DNA of 64,000 nt, taken from the NCBI GenBank assembly GCA_029224185.1, contig CM055205.1, forward strand, positions 13,711,961-13,775,960, in the 5' to 3' direction. This document shows positions 1-12,209 of the stretch, piece by piece (position 1 is the stretch's first letter; each line of letters starts with the position of its first letter). Origin of the DNA: Karalla daura. Lineage: Eukaryota; Chordata; Actinopteri; Chaetodontiformes; Leiognathidae. Both the position numbers and the translations under genes were made by a program. The notes beneath the pieces were generated by a model. That model was not told where the DNA came from, searched no databases, and saw nothing but the letters and a program-made list of their open reading frames with translations.

Positions 1-327
1 CGCATGGGTAACAGAGCAGCAAATGTGCTGCCTTTCCTGGTGTTCATCTGACCTGATTTCTTTCTTTCATTTATTTTTTTTTTTTAGATGATGAGTCTCC
101 AACAGGGTACTGCAAGAAGTTTCTTGTGGCTTCATCAAAAAATGTGTGTCATCCTTGTCATCTTCATCTGCTTCAACTGTTGCAGCTCTAAATTTTCTCT
201 TTGCCTACGTGTACACTCTCTACCCCTCCACACGCTCTTCTTCTCCTTGGTTGTTTCTGCGGCTATCCCTCCTCTCTACTGTTTGATGTCTCTTTTCCTG
301 TGTCTCCCCATGTTGTCTCCTTTATAA

Positions 328-328
<1 letters not shown>

Positions 329-359
<31 letters not shown>
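329..359 (+). repeat. Poly(C) run, 31 bases
   Basis: An uninterrupted C homopolymer in csmd2 intron 3. Its length may be affected by sequencing error. Confidence 0.95.
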
Positions 360-361
<2 letters not shown>

Positions 362-3300
362 CACGATGTTGGGATGTGGCGAGGGTAGGCCCTGTCAGTA
401 TGTAGTCTGTCAGCATGGAAACAGCAGGGAGCACAGAGGGCCTTTCACAGGAAGGCAAAATAAAGACAGGCATGCGAGAAACACCTCACTGCTCACTCCT
501 CCTGACTGCACAACTAGCTATGCATGTATAGAAATGTGCACAACTGTACGCCCTAGCGCGCACAAACAGATACACCCGCACTGTCAACACACGCCGCCCA
601 CTGCCCGGTATCGGCCTCAGTCTGTCTGTCACTTTGTGCCTTTGTCTCACGGCTCACACCTCTGCTGCATCCCCACAGAGGGACTGGATCGCTCTGCTGC
701 CATCCACATGTGCTGAGCCCATTATAAAGTCACACTAATATGCACCCTCATAGCACACACACAGACTCTCACACACACAAACTCAAAATGAACAGATGCT
801 ACTTGCTCCAGGCATTTGGTCAAACATCCTCACACTAGTCACATTTCCATAGAGACTGCATGTTAAAAAAAAAATAAATCAGGTGTGGCGTGAGCTCATT
901 CACTTTCATGGATTGATTTAAATCATACAAGTATATATTATATTGCCAATTTTTGTTGTGAAGCACAAGTTAATTAAGACTATTTCTGAATCAAAAAGAT
1001 ACAAAAAAGTGTGATTAACTGCATTAATTGTAAAAGCTGAATGAGCAATTGTAAAAGTGGCGGAGCTCAAATTGTACTCCCTGATGATGAATCTGTGCAC
1101 TTAAGTGCTGCTGTACAGCCTAAAACTATAAATTAATAAACTGCACCAGGTAGTACATTGATGGCTAAGCACTAGTCTTCACCCATGTCTTGCATATTTT
1201 ATTTAATCTTGTTTTAATACCTGCTCAGACATCGAAGAAAAATACTCTTGTTTTGATTTATACCCACACAGTGAGAGTTACTCCTGTAGGTGCCCACACA
1301 GGGAGCAGAGATCTAGTGGAACATGGACATGCTCCTTGAGCCGCTCTGAAGCCCTGCAAACAAACTCAGTCAGAGCCCTGGGTTCACAGGGAAAGATGAC
1401 CTTTGTGTGCATGCTCCAATGCGCTGTGGCTGCATCATGCCATGTTTGAGTGGGCATTCCTATGTCCACTTGTGTGAATGGGTGCGCTTGAATGTCTTTT
1501 GTGCAGATGGGTCTGTGTGTCTGTGTGCTACCCATTATGCTGTGCAGAGTGGTGTTTTCAATCCCTTATCCGGAGAGCAAAACAACAACTTGTCCTGACC
1601 GCAGACTAGACCCTGTCGTGCCGCTCATTCACCCAGAAAACAAATAGAGGGCACAGAGGATTGAGGATACAGACCCCAAAAAAACGAGTGTCTAGCAGTG
1701 CTGTGCAGAGCAGACTGCGTGGCAATGACTTGCAGGGCAATGGGAACTGTCAAGAGCCCTCTTAGCTCATGTCAGTTCTATAATAAGAAAGAAAAAAGAA
1801 TAAAGAAAATGTGAAACCTAATCCCAAACAGGCTTAGATGTAGGATTCAGTATCAAATATTAACATAATGTGAAGCAGGAAAAAAGCGGCCGGGGGGATT
1901 TCAACAACAGCATCACTCTCTTAACCCAGCCATTACTCTTTTTAAGTCAGGAACAATAAACTGCATAATTAAACTTTAACTAAGTCAAAGGAGCTCAATC
2001 CTCTGACGAGTCTTCAATAATCAAAAAGCTGTCTCTGGAATAAGACAAGCCAGCAAAGATTATTTTTCTCAAAAGCATTTGGAATGTTTTGTTTTTTTTC
2101 ACTGATTTGGTGGCAGAGATGGAAAAAGCAGCCTGGCTAGGTCATACAAAAACTCATCAGCATGTCTTAAGAGGTGTCTGAATGTTTCTGGTGCATTGGA
2201 ATATTGATTCAGTGCGTGTGTTTATGAAAGTCATTGCTCGAGCCAGACATAGTGCTGTGCGCGTGTGTTTATGTGCAAGCCAGTGCAACACACTTCATTA
2301 GGCTGACGGAGAAGTGCCACACAACAATCAGCCATTAATTAAGTGTCAGAAGCATTTAACGGTCAGACACGCCGGTGGCCGATTCTCATGCCAGACACTA
2401 ATAACAGCTACAATCTGCCAGAGTGGAGGCTCTGCTTACCCAGACCTGCCAGGCAGCCCACATTTTACAAGAAAATTAGTAAATACGTTCAGTAAAATTA
2501 CAGCCATAATAGCTGGGCCTCCATTTTACATTTACTAAGATCAGACTTTTCTTGAGTCCTGACACTTGTCACTTGCTTCTTCCACTTACATCTGCCTAAA
2601 AGCCTAAAACATCAGCAGTACACATTAAGGAACCTGTAACTCGGAGCAGTTCTTGATTTGTGTAGCCACTACACAGGACCTGCAACCTCTATGACATAAT
2701 TACAAAGGCATTGTCAGGTGTTGGGAGAGCAGGTGTGTAATTATCAGAATTACCAGGCCTTTTTGTCACTATTGTGTTAAAAAAAAAGGTTGAATTTATT
2801 TTCAGAAAAAGCCTGATGCTCTTTGCAATCAGTTATGGCAACAGCAGGAATGTTTCAAGTTCACAAGTTGTTTTGTTTTTTTGTTCCAAAGCTGGTGTTT
2901 TATAGATAACACAACATGCAATAAAGACTGGGAAAAAAAAACAGCCAACGCTGCCACACAGTTTAAATACGCTTTTGGAAGAAATAACCATTTTGTTAGA
3001 GTGAGATAGAAGGCTCAAGGTTGCCTGACTATTGAATTAATTTGGTGAAACGTTCGCCAGGGATATGATGAAAAAGTAAAAGAATAAACCTTCACAAAGC
3101 CTGTTTTTTTATGAAGCAGCAAAATAAAGAATGAGGTGGTTCTGGACGCTACAGGCGTGCACACGGGCAAGCACATTTTGGTTTTGTTTGCAAAGGATCC
3201 AGGTGAGGACCTCCTCTATAGTTTCATGGAATTAACAGCTGTGAGTCATCACTTGTGGGAGAGCAGACATCAATTAAAAAAAATAAAAAAAACAAACATA

Positions 3301-5891
3301 AAAAAAAATAAAAAACAAAAACTGAATCTCAAAGCACCTGGGAGCACACAAAAAAACTGAACCAAGGCCAAATCTGGAGGCATCAACATGGCCCTAATTT
3401 TGAGCTGTGGGTTTCTGTTCAAATCGCAATCTCGACTCTTACATGGCTGACATTTATAATCCGTCGTACAAAAGACTTTCGTGTTTCTATGGAAACTAAC
3501 TACACAATTCTGTAACAAACTGGTGCTGCTTGCGGACTGGAAAGGTCACATGAGGACTTGATGACAACTGCTTGTTCACATCCTCATCCAGTGTCTCTTA
3601 ATGAATGGTGTGTTGGATTGCGCTTGATTTTATCAGATTCAGTGGGCTTCTGTTGAAACAACACTTTTTTAAGCATGTCTGACATCTTTCAAGTCAAAAA
3701 AAGGAAAGGTAAGGAACAAAACCAGTGGCTGAAGCGCATATACAGTGCTGTATTTGTTCCAGTTCCAGTTTGTTTCTGGTCTATGGGCACCAACAGAGCA
3801 AATGCAAATGTAAGCACCCTGCTGCAACATCTAAAAATGTTTGTAATTAGAATAAGCAGTATTGAAACAGAGAATAGCACTCTCAGTGCACCCCAGGTGA
3901 CTTACAAAACAGCCTATTTCGTTATAATGGCTAAAGTTCATAAGATTGAGAACCAATCGCGTGGACCAGTGAAGACATATTCATTCATTCTACAAGGTAT
4001 TTACTCTGAGTGAAAGGCAATACACCACACTCCTTTTGATATCACAGTTATTTACAGTCTTCATATTGTTAAGACACAATAGAGGTCCTTCTACAAGAGG
4101 AAAGCTGAAAAAACTGCTCATGCGTATGTTTTCTCCTCGGAATACACACACAGGCACGGGCACCACAGGGTGTGTGTCCAGACTGTCAAGACAGTTTGAC
4201 TGGGAATAAGTCAGCGGATGTCAAATGAACTCTGGAATGTATTTTGAACATACTGAATATTGCATTACAGAGAGTTAGTTGTGCACAGTGGCAATCCCCA
4301 TGTGTAATGCGGGTGACATCGGCTTGGAACCATGTTGCCATTTAAAGAGGCCATGGCCTCCTCTGGCTCTTGACCTTCTGCTTCTGACACACTCATCCTC
4401 AAGTCATTTATTTATTATGCATATTGAATCCTTCTCTGAAGAAAACAACTACACGTTTCCAGTGCCTCATGTTCTGTAGCACAGACTCACAGCTACAGAA
4501 ACAACATATCTAAATATACATCAAGAGATGTTTACTGTCAGATAACTCACAAACTAATCACATTCAAATGTTATTTGGATAGAAGCCTTATCTCAAATCT
4601 TCACTGTGAAAAGGATTAAGCTCAATGTCAAATTAAAATACGTTTTGAGTGGAATAGCTTTCTGTACAAAAGATAATCTTTTTTGCCACAAAGTGAACAA
4701 AGGGTGAACTATTTGATCATGTCACATGATCTGTTACCGCGGCTGCTGGGCTCAGTGTGTTTTTATCTGAAAACCCAGCAGAAAACCCCTGTAACAAATG
4801 ACAACAAAGGCATTACATGAAACGAGTGCTTAATGTTAAAAAAAGAAGAAAAATAACACAGAATGAGCTTATCTCTAATTTAAACAGAACCTTTATGTTA
4901 AAATGTGCTTGAGCTATGGATCAGATTTGTCCATTCGTAATGCCAAATTTGCATTTCAAAGCATTAAAATGCCCAATATTCATCTACACTACTGCAGGAA
5001 GAGAAAAAAAAACAAAAATTAATTGGACATTTAAGAGAGAAAAAAGGTGTGTTGGTTACAGTCTGCCATGGCATTAGCCCATTAATCCCTCAATAGTTCT
5101 CACAGAACCGCATCCATATATGCTAAAGTAAAAATAAACATGAAAAACCGAGACCACTTTTCCAGCTTGGTCCAAACATGCAATTATAACATCACACGGC
5201 CGTAAGTGATTATTACGGCTGTTTCCTTGTTTCATCCAGATCAGAGTAAGAGTCATGTCCATTTCACTGGTGTCTTTCAGTTCTTTATGTGTTTATTTTT
5301 GACATGACAGTCACAAAAAAATATCCACAATCAGCTCTGCTCTCACCTTGAGCAAATACTTTCTGACAGGACAAGAGCTCCAAATACTGCATGAAACAAT
5401 ACAGTGCAATGCATCCATGCACACTGAATGCTAAATGGCTACATTTAAACCACAGACTGTGTGTGCAAAATAGTACACAACAAGAGAGTAATTTGCAGCT
5501 GCTTTCATTCTGAGCCTTTTTTGAGTGATTGCAGAACATGTTTACATGCTTTACACATCTTTAATGTTGTTATTTGTTTACCCTCTTTCATGACAATATT
5601 TGTTTTATGCTGGAGGCTGCTGGTCACATACAATCAAAATGTGCAACACTGCCGTTTGTAGTCAAAATGAGAATCTCCAAACAGCAGACTGCAGCGCTGA
5701 CACAGTGCGAGGCAAGGATATATCAATAGAGAGGAGACAGGAATATAATGCAGCCGCTGAATGAGGCTGAATATGCAGTCCAAATCATTCAAACAATCAA
5801 TGTAAATTGCTCTTTGGCAAACAATTACCTTTTTGCATCTTTCCTAATCAAAGCCAATTTTATCGCAGTACATCTCTGAGGTGCCGCAGCG

Positions 5892-5920
5892 GGTTATAAC
5901 CGATATAGAACGTTATAACC
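5892..5920. promoter_or_regulatory. Two palindromic GGTTATAACC-type sites 20 bp apart
   Basis: GGTTATAACC (5892-5901) is a perfect palindrome. CGTTATAACC (5911-5920) matches it at 9 of 10 bases. The copies are offset by 19-20 bases, about two helical turns. No factor is assigned. Confidence 0.45.
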
Positions 5921-8900
5921 CCCCGCCCTCCGCTCCTCCCTTTAAATTACAGACAAAAACACACAAACAGCGCCATAAGGCACCCCAGAGCAAAGCGCAT
6001 ATTGGTCCCAGTGGAGGCCAAAATAGAGCATTAGTGTTGTACAATTTCATCCAGGTTTGTGCTCCTCTGTTGCTTCCATGGAGGCGCCTGCGTCGGGCCG
6101 ACTGCCTGACTTAAGGGGACGAGCCTCATTTTTCAATTAGGCACTAGACTCGCTCACGCTTCACTGCTTTCTCATCACCCTCATCTATGGAGCCCCCACC
6201 TTCCTCTCTCTCATGCTAATAGGAAGGAGGGGGAGAGCGCTTCGGTGGTTGGGGTGGGCGGGAGGGGGTTAGATAGAGACACTATTGTACATCAGCTCTG
6301 ATGGATGAAGGCGAAGGCTGTGTTGCTGGGAGGACTCCCTGAGCTGCTCCTTTACTCACTTTAAGAAAAAATAAAAAAATAAAAAAACGCCTTAATCGCT
6401 TACGGTGACTTATTGTGACATCAGAGCCATCATGTAGCCACTGATTGGCTGATTCATATTGATTTCCCCTTCCGAAGCCCCTTTTCGTCATAATCCATTA
6501 TGACCAATGCCGTCTTTAAATGCGCTTCTAGCTCACCTTAGACCCGGATGCAGATCTAAAGCATACAGTAAGTGAATTTATAATGAGGTAAGAATCTGTT
6601 TATATAATGGATCTGAAATGATGAAGCACACGGCACCGTTTGCATGCATTAATTCATGTATTTATTTTCCTGTTCCAGACACCTGAAGTGACTTAACGCT
6701 GAGGAGGCAGACGCTGAGTCGTGCGGCAGGGGCTGGCAGTCTTTTTTTTTTTTTTTTTTTCCTTCTTCATCTTCGGCTGACCCAGTTGGGAGGCACATTG
6801 AATATGCAACTAAGACACAGACGGACAAGAAACTTGGCGACACATGACTGAATAATCATCATGGTGCTTTAATATTCAAGAGGGAGAGAGGAGAGAGAAC
6901 ATTAGCGATGGGGTACAAAATACGCAGGACGCGACACAGGATGGGCAGAGGACTAAGTAAGAGGGTAAAGAAAGGGAGACAACGGTGGAGAGGGAGCAGG
7001 GGAGAGAGGGAGCACTAAGACATAGGGAGATAACAGTTGTCTCCTATTCCCAGTAGATACTTTCAAAAGCTCGGCAAATGTTCCTAATTCCCGTCGCCTC
7101 CGTCAGCCTCCCCTCTCTCTATAGCTCCAGATTAGACGTGAATAAAGAGTTTGCAAAGAGATGGAGGAGAGAAGGAGAAGAATAAGGCAGAAAAAAGGAG
7201 TCTGCTGGTTGCCATGGTGATGAGAGGGTAGAAGAGAGATTCCAGAGTGGTCTCGGCCATTACGCAGTGTGTTGGGGAGATGGACTGTGCAGCACTTAGG
7301 CTTATTGCAGTGTGGGCTGAAACAGAACAGATATCTAATATAGACGAGATGGGCTCGCACCAAAATGGTGGATGCTAAGCGCGGCCCCCTAATAAAAAAC
7401 ACTGTGGTTTTACTGACAAAAGCTGTGCTGAGAAAAGACAATCGGGCAGAAAGAAGACATTTATCCCTCCCTCTCCACATACACAGATCCGTGTTCTTTT
7501 ACCCTGGATCTTTCACAATGGCATGTACAGCTCAAAATGTGTTTCAAGCCTAAAATGAAAAATCTGTGTCTGTACGAAGTCATAATTACAGATGTTGTTT
7601 CTTTAACACTCACTTCCCAAGCTTGAAAAAAAGGTGGGTATTTGTGAAATAAAAGGAAACTGGTTATGAGCCAACTGTGCTTGTGAGTATTTGGCTCAAA
7701 TGAAGTATAACAAACTGTTTGAATAAATAACATGTCCAGAGATGTGGATGAGCAAACAACAGAGGGAATAATTTAGCTGAATTCAGTAGCTATGTCAGAT
7801 GGAGCAAGTGAATATATGCGTATTCATATTATAGTTCGGCCGTTGTGTTCATGCATTATATATATATCTATATATATTATATATTATTGCACTGTATGCA
7901 CTATGCTGTATATTTCCTGATGGTAAAAATCTAAGTTTGAGTTTAGAAAACAGCAAAAGTAAAAGTCTGGCCACTTGCTCAAACTGGAACCACAGCAAAG
8001 ATGTGATGCATCGCCATCCAAGCTGTGACACAAGTAAGGTTCAGTCTGGTTAATTCCCACCTACACACAGCCAGCATTCTGCACTTAAAAAGTTTATTTC
8101 ACCTGAGGTGCACATTGACATCGTATGTGGGTAAGACTTCTCATCCAAGTGTACATGTCTGCAACTAGACATGCACGGATTTGTGAAGTGGGTTGTGAAG
8201 CGGGTTGTGCTATAACTTAGTCTTTATTTTTGCTGTTCTAGGGCTGAGCCATCAACATATAACATCACAACATATAACATCACAATAATGCATGCTGCTG
8301 TCTGTCAGAGAGACTGCTAAATGAGATATGATTCATTATGCAAGCAGTTGTGTGGTTGTCCATCACATTTTAGTTTAATGAAGAAAGACAACTAGTACAG
8401 TGAGAGGAGGGGGTAAAAAGGCCCGTCATGAGCCAAGTTTCTAAGGACAGCTGGCTCAAATAAAGATCAGCAATCTGTTTGAAGAAGGAACCGGAGACAG
8501 AGGAACCCAGGTGAGAACTGACAGAATGTTTAGCGAAAGAGTATTTGGTTCCTACATGACAGGAACATTTTAGCTTCACCAGCCACGCCGTAGCAGATAG
8601 CAGTGACTTCCAGAGCTGACGCCCAACAAGATCACTGATAATACAGCCTTTGGTTGTTGGCTGTTCCCGAACCGGTTTCCTGCTGACCACTGTGAACTAT
8701 TTCTAACTGTGAACTAATCAAATCAAAGCAAAAGAGTGGCATCGAGCCAGTGGCTCCTGGTCGAAGCGGCTTTGTGCAAGGCAGCACAAAGCACTGTGTC
8801 AGCTTGTGTGACATCTTCCTGGTGTTTCACGGCATCCTGGGTAGTTCAATAGCAGAAAAGTTATTTGAAACTTCTTATTAGTCCTGCCTTGCAGCAGGTA

Positions 8901-8989
8901 TAAGGCTGCCAAAAAGCACCATGGATGAGAAAGGAAATCCATTATGGAAAATGACTCAGAAACTGTGAACCTAAAACAAATTATTGCTA

Positions 8990-9051
8990 AAAAAAATAAA
9001 ATAAAATAAAATAAAAAATAAATCAACCAAATGAAAAGAAAAGAAAAGAAT
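8990..9051 (+). repeat. A-rich (AAAAT)n/(AAAAG)n tract
   Basis: AAAAT units pass into AAAAG units. It reads like a simple repeat or an old poly(A) tail. Confidence 0.7.
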
Positions 9052-9769
9052 GGCTTCCTGGCTTTCCTCTTTGAAAACTGTATCCAGCATTTGGCTGGTA
9101 TGGAATAAAAATGCCTAGGATGTATGTATTGTTTGTCTAACTGGGCTTCTTGTAGCATCCAGCTCTTTTTTGCTGTTTGATGTTAATTATAACCAGATAA
9201 AATAGCTTTAACCACTGGGTGGAGGATCATTATCTCTGGCCCTTATGCCAGGGGGTCCACATGGGATTTCAGTTGCACACAAGAGTCAAAGAGCCCATGT
9301 GTGGCATGGTTAAATGGCCTGAGCGCTTCAAAGGGAGAAGAGAACAATATAGAGGCACAAAGAGGAGAGGCCGATGCAGGGTTCACTTTATGTGAGGGAC
9401 AAAGTCCGTGGGCATTCACGTGTGCATATTCTGTGAAATAAAAAGCCAACTGCGGGTGGTCATCCATCTGACTAGGTACTGGTGCAACAGTGATTCACGC
9501 ATGTCCTGTATTATTCAATCTCCACGCCACACGTCAGCACAGCTGGATGTCCCGCTTTCCCCATGAGACATGGATCACTGCAGCTGGTCCCACCGGTGTT
9601 ATGAGGGGTGGCTGACAGGTAATTATGATGTTGGAACCTCTTCCTGTGTTGCTTAACTACAGCAAGTTTACAAAGACTTTGAAGAATTCTAGGACGTCTG
9701 GAAATTTTCTAAGTGATATTTACTAGTGGATTTGCGTTTCCAGAAGATACTCCAGTTAGCCCCACAGTC

Positions 9770-10062
9770 CAAGGGCCTAACATGTATGTTTTTGGACTGT
9801 ACCCAGAGAAAAAAAATTGTGCCACACCCAACTTTATGGACTTCAAGGATTTTCTGTGTTGAGTTTGAATGTTTTCCCTATGTCTGCATATTTTTTCTTT
9901 CTTCACATAGTCCCAAGACAAGATGATTGGATGTAGTTGTGAGATCAAGAGTAAATGATAAACAGTACGTGTGTGTGTCCATATGTGTTGTGATGGATTG
10001 GAGATCTCTCCAGAGTATATCTCCCCTTTGCGAGCTGGCTCCAGTTAGGAATAAAGTGGGTA
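9770..10062 (+). repeat. Diverged copy of a common fish dispersed repeat
   Basis: The sequence contains GTTGAGTTTGAATGTTTTCC, CTATGTCTGC, CACATAGTCC and GATGGATTGGAGATCTCTCC. These are in the same order as the widespread fish repeat whose consensus I recall as GTGGAGTTTGCATGTTCTCC, CTGTGTCTGC, CACAGTCCAAAG, GATGGATTGGCGACCTGTCC. It is strongly mutated and uninterrupted by coding sequence. Confidence 0.5.
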
Positions 10063-12096
10063 AGATCATGACTGAACACAATTCCAAGATGAGAACCATT
10101 TTGAAATCAATGCAAACAGAATCACAAACAGACTCTGTAAATGCTGGTTCTAATAGCATAGTATGGTGAAAATTAGGCCCATCTGATCGGATTGCAATCA
10201 TGCGCTGCAATTTCCCATCATATACAGATCATTAATAAGCTTCCAATTAAAAAAGAATTCAAATGATAACCCTCTGCAAATGTAGTGCATTCTGCTATCA
10301 CATGTGCAGCCCACATTGCCAACACGTCCGCACATGTGCACTGCGCTGTCTGCACCAAGCGGTAACCTCTGGGGCTGAGAAATGAGGCCAAAACCTACAG
10401 CTCTCTGAGTGGCCATTCGAGGCTGGCTGGAAAAGCCAGTCAATTCCCACAGACGGCAATAATGAAATGCCAAACTAAACAGCAGAAATAAACATGTTTA
10501 TAGCCTTTGTACAAGAAAAAGGGTTTTGGTCTCTACAGCCAATTTCCCTCGTTCATGAGAAGTGCACAGGGGCTGAATGTTTACGTTCCTCACACATCTA
10601 AATTATGCTATGGCTTAATTCAATGCATAATTATGCACGCAGCTGCTTTGAGTGGCTGCTCAAAGCTGCTTGTCTTCATTCAGCACACATCTGTACTTCT
10701 TTCCCCATTGTTCCCATGGTCACCAAGATCCACCTTCATAAATGCAAGAATGAGGTAGAGGATTTTTCAAATTCCATAATGTCTATGATGTGAGCCACTT
10801 TTCTTCATTATTTGCAAGAACTGAATCTTAACATCTTTAACATCTGTCCTATTTTTGTAGCTATTTGATCTGAGCATGGTTGATGCAACATCACTAATTA
10901 AGGTGTGTTAATTTCTCATTCTGTTAAATGAAAGAATTTGATCATCTAGAGTTCGACTTCATTACTTTTTTTTTCTATCTATGTTTCCAGAGATGTCTGT
11001 TTATGGGAAAAAAAGGTTTGCTTGTATCTGCCTGTTAGTGATGACTTCAAATTTACTGTATGTTATTTTCCATTACGCTGTTATCCTCACAAATGTATGT
11101 ACATATTTGTAGAATAAAAAGAGGGAGGAAAAGTAGGAAGTCAAGTCAAGGAGATGAAAAGGTTCTTTTAAGAGTTTTTTAAGAGTTGCTATAAAAATTA
11201 CTGTTGGTTTCGAAAAAGTTTCTATAAATGCTTTTGCGGCGAGACAATTACATCAGCCAAGGTCAGAGGAAGTGAGACAAGTCTGACAGATTTGTTTCCA
11301 CTAGTGAGAAGAGAAGGCACAATGCCCCAATTGCTTCCCGGCGGAGTTAACAGTCTCTTTGCTCTTTTGTCTTTGGTTTCATCTAGTCACGCAGTCTGGT
11401 CTGAGGCCTCCCAAGTCGCTTGATGTTGCGTCAACGAGCCAAATCCCCACAATCACTGTATCTCACAATGACTGACAAACTCCTGTCAGGTAATTAGCCT
11501 AATTAGTCACTGGCTTTTATTTCCTTCCCCTCCCTACGCTCGCTTTTCCTCTTGCGTGGGTTTGAAGAGTGCCGTCATTAATATCATCCTACCACGGGTC
11601 ATAAAGCATTCCGTGTCACCACCGTAAAGGTCAAAGTCCTGGCCTGGGCGGGGACAGATGAAAACCTCACCGGATAAAACTGCTTTAAATAAAACAGTTT
11701 GATGCAATTAGCCCAAAGCATGATAATAACTGTCTATCATCATGTGTGGCATAATGTGCACCATTTTCTCTGATTCTCCCTTAGCTTTCCATGTTTTGTT
11801 CGGATATTAAAGAGACTTTACAAAGTGAATTCAAAAGATCTTACCACATTAAAGATTGTTGCCAAAAAATAAATCATTAAAATGCCTGGCATGAGAGAAT
11901 TGATGTCGATATGAATTAAAGTACATTTGACTGAGGCATGAGTAATGTCATGAATCTCACAGGCGATTTCTCTGGCTTATTGCACAAGTACACAGCGGGG
12001 AGAGTGCAAGTTAATCACATCCAGTTTTATGCCGCAGGAATAAACATGATAATTTCCCCCATGATTGCAAACATATATCATAAGAAGTTGTGTTAC

Positions 12097-12209
12097 CTTC
12101 ATAGACAGCTTTAAATCCCTGTCCGCTGACGGCGTAGTCAGACAGTAGCCACAGTGTGAGCCTGGAGCCTGTGCTCACAATGGGTGAAGGCAGCTGGAAG
12201 CCCGTTAAC
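12097..12209 (-). CDS. csmd2: csmd2 exon 3 (second half of CUB domain 1)
   Basis: A 113-bp minus-strand exon. The acceptor is TTCTCAG (above 12209) and the donor is GAAG|GTAACA (below 12097). Joined in phase 2 to exon 2, it encodes about residues 129-166, including LTGFQLPSPIVSTGSRLTL, WLLSDYAVSGQGF and KAVYE. This closes the first CUB domain with the typical Leu-Pro-x-x-Ile-x-Ser-Thr-Gly...Phe-x-Ser-Asp...Gly-Phe-x-Ala-x-Tyr-Glu pattern seen in all CSMD paralogs. It ends in phase 1, where the family continues into the first Sushi domain. No Sushi exon was recognised in the 12 kb to the left, so the remaining gene is probably outside the window. Domain assignment is certain; the choice of csmd2 over other paralogs depends on residue pattern and the neighbouring c1orf94. 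Confidence 0.94.

Larger units (their letters stand above)
1..12096 (-). other. csmd2 intron 3 (partial)
   Basis: No exon is recognised on either strand. It holds the poly(C) run, A-rich tracts (3,270-3,325; 8,990-9,051), a T run at 6,741-6,760, a diverged dispersed repeat (9,770-10,062), and low-repeat stretches that may be conserved noncoding DNA (2,290-2,540; 5,700-6,560; 11,220-11,800). The first Sushi exon was looked for on the minus strand and not seen. Confidence 0.6.

Noticed and set aside
3675..4013. 112-codon plus-strand open frame
   Set aside because: It has no recognisable family, no splice context, and composition like surrounding intronic DNA; length is within chance for AT-rich sequence.
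1..12096. csmd2 exon 4 (first Sushi domain)
   Set aside because: No minus-strand stretch with the Cys-Gly-Asn-Pro-Gly...Trp-Asp-Phe-Pro pattern was found; probably off the window, though a diverged exon could be missed by eye.
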